NCBI GenBank assembly: GCA_015689745.1
Contig: WVSO01000009.1
Span: 1 to 64,000, forward strand
Direction: 5' to 3'
Length of the DNA stretch: 64,000 nt
DNA from: Rhodobacterales bacterium HKCCSP123
GTDB taxonomy: Bacteria > Pseudomonadota > Alphaproteobacteria > Rhodobacterales > Rhodobacteraceae
A model generated the notes under the pieces. It saw only the letters and a list, made by a program, of their open reading frames with translations. It was not told the origin of the DNA and made no database searches. Made by a program: the position numbers and the translations under genes. Positions 35,858 to 43,456 of this stretch are shown here, piece by piece. Numbering within the stretch: the first letter of the stretch is position 1; every line of letters starts with the position of its first letter.

Positions 35858-36496
35858 ATGGACGGACCAGCACTCCGCAGGCGCCGCATGCGACTTGGCC
35901 TGACGCAGCGTCAAGTCGCCGACGCGCTCGACGTGGACCAGGGCACGGTCAGCCGCTGGGAGCGCGGGATCGAAGCGCCGCGCCCCGGACGCATTGCCGC
36001 GCTTCATGCGCTGCTGGGCCCGAATGCCGGGGCGCTTCACGTCGCGCGCTGTCATGCGATGGTACGCCATAACCTCGCCGCGGCGACGCTGATGGATGCC
36101 CAGCACCGGATGCGTGCGATGTCGGACCAGGCGCGCGCGCATTTCCTTGCCCGCGGCCGCGACCCCGATGAACTGATCGGCACCGGCTTCGAGGATTACG
36201 TGGAGCGCCAGGGCATCCCCGAACTGGCCGGTTTCCTGTCGGAGTGCGGCTTCGCCGAGGGGGATGTTCTGTTCTTCACCTTCACGATGAACATGCGGGG
36301 ATACGGCCACACGACGGTCTACGAACCGATGTTCGAGGACGGCGTGTACCGCGGCGCCCTGAACTTCATCGCCACGCAATTCGACCTTCCCAAGACCGAC
36401 GCGCCGGTACTGGAACGTGTGGGCTTCGTCACGGTCGATGACCCGGACACGCTGGCGGTGCTGCAGCGCGGTCCGCATGCCGACCGGATTCCCTGA
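35858..36496 (+). CDS. XRE-family regulator with C-terminal sensor-like domain
   Basis: From ATG 35858 the product has 212 residues: a classic Cro/C1 helix-turn-helix (about 5-48, LGLTQRQVADAL...QGTVSRWERG) and a domain of about 140 residues that resembles a PAS-like fold with FFTFTMNMRGYG and TTVYEPMF. Such XRE-PAS-like proteins occur in alphaproteobacteria; the ligand is unknown. It probably controls a neighbouring transcript. Confidence 0.82.
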   Translation: MDGPALRRRRMRLGLTQRQVADALDVDQGTVSRWERGIEAPRPGRIAALHALLGPNAGALHVARCHAMVRHNLAAATLMDAQHRMRAMSDQARAHFLARGRDPDELIGTGFEDYVERQGIPELAGFLSECGFAEGDVLFFTFTMNMRGYGHTTVYEPMFEDGVYRGALNFIATQFDLPKTDAPVLERVGFVTVDDPDTLAVLQRGPHADRIP

Positions 36497-36711
36497 CGCG
36501 GCGGATGGGCGCCGCGAGGCCCGTTGCGCGGTCCCGCGAAACCGATGAAAGCGTAAAGGATTTTATCCCAAACGCATATTTGCGCCCTTCTGTGCATCTG
36601 GTGGGCGCGGTTTAATGTTACGGATTGAAACTGTTTCCGTGCCCTTTATGGCAGGCCTCCGACGGGGCCGCCCGGAGAAGGACGGGGCGGCCCAGACTGG
36701 AGCACCAGCAC

Positions 36712-37098
36712 ATGACCAGACCTTTCACGCCGCCACAGCGGCGCAGCCTTGCCGTTGCAACGACGCTCGCGGTCCCGGGGCTCGCGACGGCCGCCGCAGC
36801 GCAAGGCACGGGCGCCGAGGCGTTCGGCGCCGGGATGGGGGCCTTGATCGGCCTTCTGCTGGCCGTGATCGTGGGCGCCGTGGTGGGATGGCTTGCCGGT
36901 CTGATCGTGAAGGGCGGCGGCTCGGGCTTTTTCGGAAACGTTCTCTACGGAATCGGCGGATCGATGCTGGCCAGTTACGTGCTGCCCATGCTCGGGGTTT
37001 CCCTTGGCTCCGGCTGGGTCGGCCCGCTGGTGGCCGCGGTGGCCGGCGCGGTTGCGCTCATCCTGATCGTCCGGCTGATCCGCAAGGCCGCCGGATGA
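36712..37098 (+). CDS. GlsB/YeaQ/YmgE-type membrane protein
   Basis: The 128-residue protein has a signal-like first helix (ending AAAQ) and three further transmembrane segments rich in glycine, with GWLAGLIVKGGGSGFFGN, the hallmark of the transglycosylase-associated/GlsB stress family. Role in envelope stress is suspected in the family but not defined. The 5' leader contains a long GGGCCGCCC/GGGCGGCCC inverted repeat (36665-36693) that could influence expression. It precedes the 683-residue SH3b protein by 35 bp. Confidence 0.82.
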   Translation: MTRPFTPPQRRSLAVATTLAVPGLATAAAAQGTGAEAFGAGMGALIGLLLAVIVGAVVGWLAGLIVKGGGSGFFGNVLYGIGGSMLASYVLPMLGVSLGSGWVGPLVAAVAGAVALILIVRLIRKAAG

Positions 37099-37133
37099 GC
37101 CGTCACACAGCTTTCAAAACGAGGAGAATTGCA

Positions 37134-39185
37134 ATGATGAGGGCCATGAGCCTGTCAATGATGGTCGTCGGCCTGCTGATGACCGCACCCGTTTCGGCGC
37201 AGACCGACCTGGATCTGCGCCGCGCCAATGTCGATTTCGGCGGCTGGACCGGAGCCGCGATCGAGGGCGAGATCGTCGGGCGCGATTTCGTGCAGTACGA
37301 ACTGAGCGCCGTCGCGGGCGACACGCTGACCGTGCGGCTCCAGACGCCGCACACCGGCACCTATTTCAACGTCTACGGCCCGGGCCGCGGGCCGGGCGAT
37401 GAAGCGCTGGCCAATGGCAGCCTGGTGGGCGGCCCCATGCTCGACCTCAACGAGTTCAGCGGCACCCTGCCGGAGACCGGCATCTACACGGTGACCGTCT
37501 ACATGGTGCGCGCTGCCGCCCGCCGCGACGAGGTCGCCCCCTACACGATCGAGTTCGACCTCCTGTCGCCCACCACCGCGGCCGATGCCGACGGGGACGC
37601 GCGTTTCTTCCAGGTGCGCACCCGAACCTCGGGCGGGCACCTGAACGTCCACACCGGCCCCTCGACCGAGGCGCCGCGCGTCGGGCGCTATGACAACGGT
37701 GCGGTTCTGCGCGACATCGGCGGCTGCGAAGCGGCCGGCGGGCGGGAATGGTGCGAGGTGATGGCCGCCGAGGGTGGCCTTGCGGGCTATGTCGCGCGCG
37801 AGTTCCTCGCGCCGGTTTCGCCGCGCCACGCGGCGGCCCCCGTGACGCATCCGCGTCCGCATTCGACCCTGCCGAGCGCGCCGCCGGCACCGACCGCGCG
37901 TTTGCCGATCAGCACGACCTCGGACTTCTTCCACGTGCACCTGACCGATCCGCGCGGGCACCTCAACGTGCATGCCGAGCCTTCGGCGCGTTCGGTGCGC
38001 GTCGGCCGCCTGCCCGACGGGTCGGACCTCCGCAACATCGGCGGCTGCGTCGTCTCCGAGGGGCGCAACTGGTGCGACGTGATGCAGGCCGGCGGTGGCG
38101 TCTCGGGCTGGGTCGCAGCCGAGTACCTGCGCGACGGCCATCCGCCCGCAGCGGCGATGACGACCTCCAGCGGCGCACCGCGTCCTGTCACCAGCGATTT
38201 CGCCGATGGCATGGCAGGCGGCCCGGACTGGTGGGAGGTCGACCTGGATCGCTCGGGCAGCGCCTTGCGCGTGCATACCCAACCTTCGACCCGCGCACCG
38301 ATCTTCGCCCGTTTCCACGACGGCGCGACGCTGCGCAACGCCGGGGGCTGCCGCATGTCCGAAGGGGCACGCTGGTGCTATGTCAGCTCGGTCTCGGGCG
38401 ACGTGACCGGCTGGGTCGCGGGCGACTACCTGGTCGAGGGCAGTGCGCCGGGCGTCGCCACGCACCTGCCGACGCCGGTGCCGGAGTTCCCGGTCGAGAC
38501 GATCCCCACGCCCGAGGTGCTGGGGCCCGCCTATGACGCGACCGGGCGGCTCACCTGCTACGCTGACCGCGACGCGGGCCAGTCCGAGTGCAGCTACGGC
38601 ACCGTCCACGAGGGCAGCGGAAACGGCTACCTGCAGATCACCGAGCCCGGCTACAATGGCCGCGCGATCACCTTCGAGAACGGCGCGCCCGCCTATTTCG
38701 ACTGGTCGCAGGCAGATGGCGACCTGACGATGAACGTGGCCCGGCAGGGCGACCTCTGGATCGTGTCGATCGGCGAGCGGCGGTTCGAGATCCCGGTGGC
38801 GCTCTTCGGCGCGCATGCCGAGGTGGGCGCAGGCCTTGGCGCACCGCTCGTCGCGCCGCCCGCGGCAGAGGACGCGACCGTGGCGGACACCGGCTTCAAC
38901 GCCACCACCCAGGTCGCCTGCGTGCGAGACCGCGACGCGGCCGAGGCGATGTGCGAGGCGGGTGTCGTCCGCGAGGGGAACGGCAACGGGTTCGTCGTGA
39001 TCTCCTGGCCTGACGGCGGGGCGCGGGCGATCTTCTTCGAGGGCAACGTTCCGCATCACTACGACGAGTCCGAGGCCGATGGCGGGGCCGTGATGACAGT
39101 GTCGCGCGACGACCGGGACAACTTCATCGTCTTCGTCGGCGAGGCCCGCTTCGTGATCCCCGAAGCCCTGCTGACCGGCGGCTGA
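37134..39185 (+). CDS. 683-residue secreted protein: PliG-like, three SH3b, two VREGNGNG-type domains
   Basis: A GAGGAG site precedes ATG 37134. After a signal peptide (ending VSAQ) come a PliG-like domain (about 24-143), three SH3b domains (about 160-222, 265-325, 365-440), each with an H/R-x-LNVH or LRVH strand, GGC and a WC(D/E/Y)V strand, and two copies of the 90-residue VREGNGNG domain (about 470-560 and 595-683). The three SH3b copies use LNVH/LRVH instead of the usual LNVR. It is the largest member of this family in the window and probably spans or decorates the periplasm. A terminator follows at 39203. Confidence 0.82.
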   Translation: MMRAMSLSMMVVGLLMTAPVSAQTDLDLRRANVDFGGWTGAAIEGEIVGRDFVQYELSAVAGDTLTVRLQTPHTGTYFNVYGPGRGPGDEALANGSLVGGPMLDLNEFSGTLPETGIYTVTVYMVRAAARRDEVAPYTIEFDLLSPTTAADADGDARFFQVRTRTSGGHLNVHTGPSTEAPRVGRYDNGAVLRDIGGCEAAGGREWCEVMAAEGGLAGYVAREFLAPVSPRHAAAPVTHPRPHSTLPSAPPAPTARLPISTTSDFFHVHLTDPRGHLNVHAEPSARSVRVGRLPDGSDLRNIGGCVVSEGRNWCDVMQAGGGVSGWVAAEYLRDGHPPAAAMTTSSGAPRPVTSDFADGMAGGPDWWEVDLDRSGSALRVHTQPSTRAPIFARFHDGATLRNAGGCRMSEGARWCYVSSVSGDVTGWVAGDYLVEGSAPGVATHLPTPVPEFPVETIPTPEVLGPAYDATGRLTCYADRDAGQSECSYGTVHEGSGNGYLQITEPGYNGRAITFENGAPAYFDWSQADGDLTMNVARQGDLWIVSIGERRFEIPVALFGAHAEVGAGLGAPLVAPPAAEDATVADTGFNATTQVACVRDRDAAEAMCEAGVVREGNGNGFVVISWPDGGARAIFFEGNVPHHYDESEADGGAVMTVSRDDRDNFIVFVGEARFVIPEALLTGG

Positions 39186-39202
39186 CGCCCTGCCGCCGTC
39201 AT

Positions 39203-39235
39203 CCCCGGTCCGCGCCTTCGCGGGCCGGGGTTCTT
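39203..39235 (+). terminator. rho-independent-type terminator after the 683-residue protein
   Basis: A 12-bp stem (39203-39214 with 39219-39230, one G-U pair) closes on the loop CCTT and is followed by TTCTT. It lies 17 bp after the stop codon. Confidence 0.7.
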
Positions 39236-39264
39236 GCCCTTCCAGACATCCGGAGCTTTACGCC

Positions 39265-39936
39265 ATGTCCATTCGACCCGCTCTTCTCACCCTCGCTCTC
39301 GGCATTGCCGCCGCAGCGCCGATCCCTGCCGCCGCGCAATCGGTCGGCGTCCTTCTGGACCGCTGCGCCGGCGTGGCGCAGGACTACTTCGGCGCGCCCC
39401 GCGCCCAGACCAACATGCGCTACAACGGGGCACGCGTGGACGGCACCGAAACCGTCGGCGGCGAGATCTACCTGCGCGGCCGCGCCCCCTACATCGCCTG
39501 CGCCTTCACCCGGCCCGGCCTGCGCCAGACCGAGTTCTTCGTCGACGGGCAGGACCAGAGCGGCTTCCTGCGCGTCTCGGGCGGTGGCGGCGGCGGCGGT
39601 GGCGGCGGGGCCGGCGCGGGTCAGACCGACACCGTTCGCGTGCAGTTCCCCGCGGGCAGCAGCGGGACCGAGCTGTCCGACAACCTCGCCCCCGGTGCCA
39701 GCCGCCGCTACGTGCTCGGCGCGGGCGACGGTCAGTTCCTCTATGTCCGCGTGGCCCCGTGGAACGGGTCGCTCGAGTACCAGATCTTCAACCCCGACAA
39801 CAGTTTCCTGCTCGACCTGATCCCGGCCCGGCAGGAGTATCGCGGCCAGCTCTGGCAAAGCGGCGACCACGTTGTCGAAGTGGTCAACCGGAGCAACGCG
39901 ACGGTCTCCTACAACGTGATCTTCGGCATCCGGTGA
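39265..39936 (+). CDS. secreted protein: CxxA domain plus PliG-like domain
   Basis: The 223-residue product has a signal peptide (ending AAAQ), the N-terminal two-cysteine domain (RCAGVAQDYFG...IACAFTRPG) shared with 31740 and 32843, a run of glycines, and a C-terminal PliG-like domain (VQFPAGSSG...LWQSGDHVVEV). It equals 31740 without the SH3b domain. Followed by the companion lipoprotein at 40139. Confidence 0.78.
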   Translation: MSIRPALLTLALGIAAAAPIPAAAQSVGVLLDRCAGVAQDYFGAPRAQTNMRYNGARVDGTETVGGEIYLRGRAPYIACAFTRPGLRQTEFFVDGQDQSGFLRVSGGGGGGGGGGAGAGQTDTVRVQFPAGSSGTELSDNLAPGASRRYVLGAGDGQFLYVRVAPWNGSLEYQIFNPDNSFLLDLIPARQEYRGQLWQSGDHVVEVVNRSNATVSYNVIFGIR

Positions 39937-40138
39937 CCCCAGGCGGCATGTCCGAGAGACCGCGATACCCGATGAAGACCTTCCGCGTGACCGGGGCGTC
40001 GATGGCTGTGGCCCGGGGCCGCGGTCACTTCACCGGGATCGCCCCCTCGGGCGGCCGCTCTTCCACCATCCTCATGCTGCTCGCCGGGACTGTCCGAGGC
40101 GGGCTCACCCAGTCCAACGACCGTAGAAAGGAAACGGA

Positions 40139-40456
40139 ATGACGAAGACCATGACCCTCGCCGCGGGCCTCGCGGCAATGACGATGCTGGCGGGGTGCAT
40201 CGAGATGGATGCCGGGATGGGCGGCGACACCGGCGCCGGCAATTCCGCCGAGGCCGCCGCTCGCCAGGCCTGCCTGCGGGACGTCTCGGCCCAGACCGGC
40301 AACTACGACGCGGCTGTCCTTTCCTCGTCCTTCTCGGAGGCCGGGACCGAGGTCATCGTGGGCATCGGACCGCAGCGCGCCCAGTGGCGCTGCATCGCGT
40401 ATCGCGACGGGAGCACCGCAGGCATCACGTCGCTGACCAACGAGGGTTTCCTCTGA
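40139..40456 (+). CDS. small lipoprotein of the five-member family
   Basis: The 105-residue protein has a lipobox (LAGC) and the two-cysteine core (QACLRDVSAQTG...WRCIAYRDGS), closest to 33601. AAAGGAA precedes the ATG. It follows the PliG-type gene by about 200 bp, repeating the arrangement seen at 28808-30432 and 31740-33915. Confidence 0.8.
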   Translation: MTKTMTLAAGLAAMTMLAGCIEMDAGMGGDTGAGNSAEAAARQACLRDVSAQTGNYDAAVLSSSFSEAGTEVIVGIGPQRAQWRCIAYRDGSTAGITSLTNEGFL

Positions 40457-40462
40457 GGTCAC

Positions 40463-40512
40463 CATGGGCGCGCTGACGGGAGCTACCTCGTCTCCCTGAG
40501 CGCGCGCCCATG
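40463..40512. repeat. 50-bp inverted repeat after the lipoprotein gene
   Basis: CATGGGCGCGCT and a GGGAG block pair with CTCCC and AGCGCGCGCCCATG across a short loop, with a two-base bulge. No T-run follows, so it may be an mRNA-stabilising structure or a factor-dependent terminator. Confidence 0.5.
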
Positions 40513-40578
40513 CCTGTCGGGGCGATGCGCAGGACATGCCGTCGCCCCGACCACCCCTCGTGTCCGGAGGTCGGACCC

Positions 40579-40851
40579 ATGGCACATGGCATCTGCAGAA
40601 CCGTCCTGATCCTGTTCGTGCTGCTGTACCTGGGCGCGGTCTTCCTGTTGCTGGTCGGAACCTTCGGTTGGTTCGGCCAGGAAAGGGACCCGCTTTCGGG
40701 AGTGTTCCTGCTGCCGCTGGGCCTGCCCTGGAACCAGTTCACCGGTGGCCTGCCGGAGAGCCTGCTGCCCTGGGCGGCCATCGTGGCACCGCTTCTCAAC
40801 ATCGCCCTGCTGTCCGCCCTCTGCGGCAGGATGAAACGAGGGCGCGCCTGA
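40579..40851 (+). CDS. small membrane protein of unknown function
   Basis: ATG 40579 gives 90 residues with a first helix (VLILFVLLYLGAVFLLLVG), a second near the C-terminus and a basic end (RMKRGRA). No family recognised. Confidence 0.55.
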   Translation: MAHGICRTVLILFVLLYLGAVFLLLVGTFGWFGQERDPLSGVFLLPLGLPWNQFTGGLPESLLPWAAIVAPLLNIALLSALCGRMKRGRA

Positions 40852-41046
40852 CCTGCGGCGCTCCACACCGGGCCGCCTCGGCCGTGACCGGCCCTGCGAT
40901 CACCCGTCCGACCCGGCGCGGATTCGCCCCGTGAGACGCCCGGCAGGGCCGTCGGACGCAGCAAGCTTCATCAGCACCTTCGCGCTGGTGTTCATTCCCA
41001 ACCTCGTCGGGCCCAACGGGTCGGGCACCTGAACCGGAGACAGAAA

Positions 41047-41352
41047 ATGGGACGCATTCTATTCGGCCTCGTCGGCCTCATCCTCGGGCTTGTCGGCGGA
41101 ACCATGTTCGGCGGCGCGCTGCTTGGCGGCTCGGCTGCGGGCATCGGTATCGCGACGGGCATGACGGCGGGTGTCTGCACCACCGTCATGGCAGCGACGG
41201 AGGAAGGCTTGCTGACGGCAGAGCAGGTGGAGCAGGTGATGGCACGTGCCGCGGCCGATCTCGGCGCCGCGACCGAGGCCACACCCGAGGCCAGCACGGT
41301 CGCGCAATGCGAGGAGTTCATGGAGAACCTGATGAATGCAAGCGACGGGTAA
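41047..41352 (+). CDS. small membrane protein with glycine-rich helix
   Basis: The 101-residue product starts with one or two glycine-rich transmembrane helices (about 5-50), followed by an acidic soluble helix with a cysteine (AQCEEFM). A GGAGACAG site precedes the ATG. Convergent with the regulator at 41402. Family unknown. Confidence 0.6.
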   Translation: MGRILFGLVGLILGLVGGTMFGGALLGGSAAGIGIATGMTAGVCTTVMAATEEGLLTAEQVEQVMARAAADLGAATEATPEASTVAQCEEFMENLMNASDG

Positions 41353-41401
41353 TCCCCGTCCGGTCACAGGCCGGCTCCCGGCGTGACAGGGCCGTTCGGC
41401 G

Positions 41402-41899
41402 TCACGCCTCCCGGTCGGCAACCTCTTCGTAGGCGATGAAAAGGGCCGCGATATAGGCGACGCTGTGGCCCGTCGCACCCTCGAGGTCGGCGGCCGCCTT
41501 GGGCGTCACGGAGAGATGTCCGTTGGCGTGCCGGGCGATCCATCCCCTGCGCCGAAGGACCATGATCTTCCGGCGGACGGTTTCGCGCGGGATCCCGGTG
41601 AAATCGGCAACCGACTGGATGTTGATCGGGCGCTGGCTCAGGTCGCGCGAGAGGTCCTGCATGAGTTCCCGCAAGGAGAGCGCCTCGGAAACCCAGGCTT
41701 CGACGGGCGTGCGTTCGGCGATCGCGAGAAGGATGACGAGCAGGTCGAGATCGCCGTCGAAACTGTCGCGCAGGGCGCGCAGAAGGCGCGAGAACGCCTC
41801 GAGATGAGCGGGCCAGATCCGACCGAAATTCTGCCGTACGAACTGTCCCTGCGGGCTGTCACGTGTCGGCATGGATCGCTCCGGGGATTGCGCGCTCAT
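41402..41899 (-). CDS. winged-helix transcriptional regulator
   Basis: The 165-residue protein has an N-terminal helical part and a winged helix-turn-helix (about 98-135, IQSVADFTGIPRETVRRKIMVLRRRGWI) like MarR/IclR-type regulators that recognise DNA through the third helix. It is divergent from the outer-membrane protein at 41969, with about 70 bp between the starts, and may control it. Confidence 0.75.
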   Translation of the reverse strand: MSAQSPERSMPTRDSPQGQFVRQNFGRIWPAHLEAFSRLLRALRDSFDGDLDLLVILLAIAERTPVEAWVSEALSLRELMQDLSRDLSQRPINIQSVADFTGIPRETVRRKIMVLRRRGWIARHANGHLSVTPKAAADLEGATGHSVAYIAALFIAYEEVADREA

Positions 41900-41968
41900 T
41901 TTGGGTGACCGTCCAGTTGTCGAATGACATCGTTCAACTATGATCTTCGTATATCAGTGGAGGGACCG

Positions 41969-43456
41969 ATGCACACGCCCGATCTTGCCTTGCCGGGTTT
42001 TCGCGTGGCTTGCCCGGTGCTTGAGCATCCGGATCACCATCCTGCCGGACGCGGCGCCATCGCGCTGGCCGTGATCCTCGGGCTCGTCATGGCGGGCGAC
42101 CGGGCCGGCGCGGAAGAGGCCGATCCCTGGCTCTTCTACGACGCCAACGGCACGACCGTGCGCGCAACGCTTCAATTCGGTGCGAACCTCGTCAGCGAAA
42201 GCAACCTGTTCTGGAACCTGTCGGACTTCGCCGCGCCCGATTCAGGGTTCGATCCGGATGCGACCTGGCTGGAGGTCTATGTCAAACCCGGCTTGAATTT
42301 CGAGACGGCCCTGGACAACGGCGTCGAGATCTACGGCCGCGTTTCTGCCGTCGGGTCCTACACCTTCGGGACGGATGCCTTCGATACCGGCGACACCGGT
42401 CGGCTGACACTCGAGGAAAGCTACGCCGGCCTGCGCATGCCGATCGGCGACGAGGCGGAACTGGACCTGTCCTTCGGCGCGCGGGAGTTGCGGCTGGGAA
42501 CGGGCATGCTGATCTCGGACGGGGCATCGGACGGGTTCGAGCGCGGTGCGCTGAAGTTCGGTCCGCGCCGGGCCTGGGAACTGGCCGGCATCGCAAGGCT
42601 GACCTCGGGCGACTTCACCGGCACCCTGTTCTACATCGACCCCCGCGAGCTGCCCGGCAGCGACAACGGCAACGCGCTTGGCGGGTTGGACCTGCGCTAC
42701 GATTTCCCCGAGGGCGGATTTCTCGGGATGACCTATGTCAACGTGCTCGAGTCGGCTGCGCCCTATCCGCAGGCCATTGCTCCAAGGATCATCGAGGGCG
42801 GGCGCGACGGGACCGAGACGATCAGCCTCTACGGCCGCACCAATCCCTTCGAAGGGGCGCTCGAGAACTTCTTCTTCGCCGGCGACCTGGCCTACCAGTG
42901 GAACGACCGGATCGACCTCGAGGCCTGGGCCGGGCGCCTCCAGGTCGGCTATACCTTCGCCGACGCGCCCTGGTCGCCCGCGCTGACCTACAGCTACCAG
43001 AGCTTCTCCGGCGACGATCCGAACACACCCACGCTCGAGCGGTTCGACCCGCTCTATTACGACGGCTCGCCCAGTGCATGGGCCACCGGGTCGAAGTCGG
43101 CGATGGTCTTCATCAATTCCAACGTGCAGTCGCACAACATCTCGCTGTCGGTGCGGCCGACGCAGCGCGACACGATCACGCTTCGGTACGCACATGTGCG
43201 CGCGAACGAGTTGAACAGCCCGATCCAGTTCGGGCAGGCGACCACCTTCGACCCGGTGGAGGGCGTGGTGCAGACCGGCGTTTCGGACGCGCATCTCTCG
43301 GATGATTTCTTCATCGAGTACAGCCGCATCATCAACCGGAACACCTTCCTGACCGCGGGTGTGAGCATCGCCCTGCCGGGCGAAGGGATCCAAGACTTTC
43401 CTGGGAATGACCCCAACTGGGTAGGAGGCTTTGTTAATGTCGTATTCAACTTCTAG
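41969..43456 (+). CDS. outer-membrane beta-barrel protein
   Basis: ATG 41969 after GTGGAGGGA gives 495 residues with a long signal region (cut near GAEEAD). The mature part consists of alternating amphipathic strands, many aromatic girdle residues, and ends in NVVFNF, the C-terminal Phe signature for barrel assembly. Pattern (LYGR, GLDLRYDF, SLSVRPT) resembles alginate-export-type porins. The cargo is unknown. Its end overlaps the start of the next gene by 20 bp, so the two are coupled. Confidence 0.75.
   Translation: MHTPDLALPGFRVACPVLEHPDHHPAGRGAIALAVILGLVMAGDRAGAEEADPWLFYDANGTTVRATLQFGANLVSESNLFWNLSDFAAPDSGFDPDATWLEVYVKPGLNFETALDNGVEIYGRVSAVGSYTFGTDAFDTGDTGRLTLEESYAGLRMPIGDEAELDLSFGARELRLGTGMLISDGASDGFERGALKFGPRRAWELAGIARLTSGDFTGTLFYIDPRELPGSDNGNALGGLDLRYDFPEGGFLGMTYVNVLESAAPYPQAIAPRIIEGGRDGTETISLYGRTNPFEGALENFFFAGDLAYQWNDRIDLEAWAGRLQVGYTFADAPWSPALTYSYQSFSGDDPNTPTLERFDPLYYDGSPSAWATGSKSAMVFINSNVQSHNISLSVRPTQRDTITLRYAHVRANELNSPIQFGQATTFDPVEGVVQTGVSDAHLSDDFFIEYSRIINRNTFLTAGVSIALPGEGIQDFPGNDPNWVGGFVNVVFNF

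Noticed and set aside
36615-37133. Long in-frame extension upstream of the 683-residue protein
   Set aside because: It overlaps the well-supported GlsB-type gene in another frame, and a good ribosome site plus signal peptide mark the start at 37134.
42610-42625. Partial match to the att core (CTTCACCGGCACC)
   Set aside because: It is only 13 bases, lies inside the outer-membrane barrel coding sequence and has no integration context.
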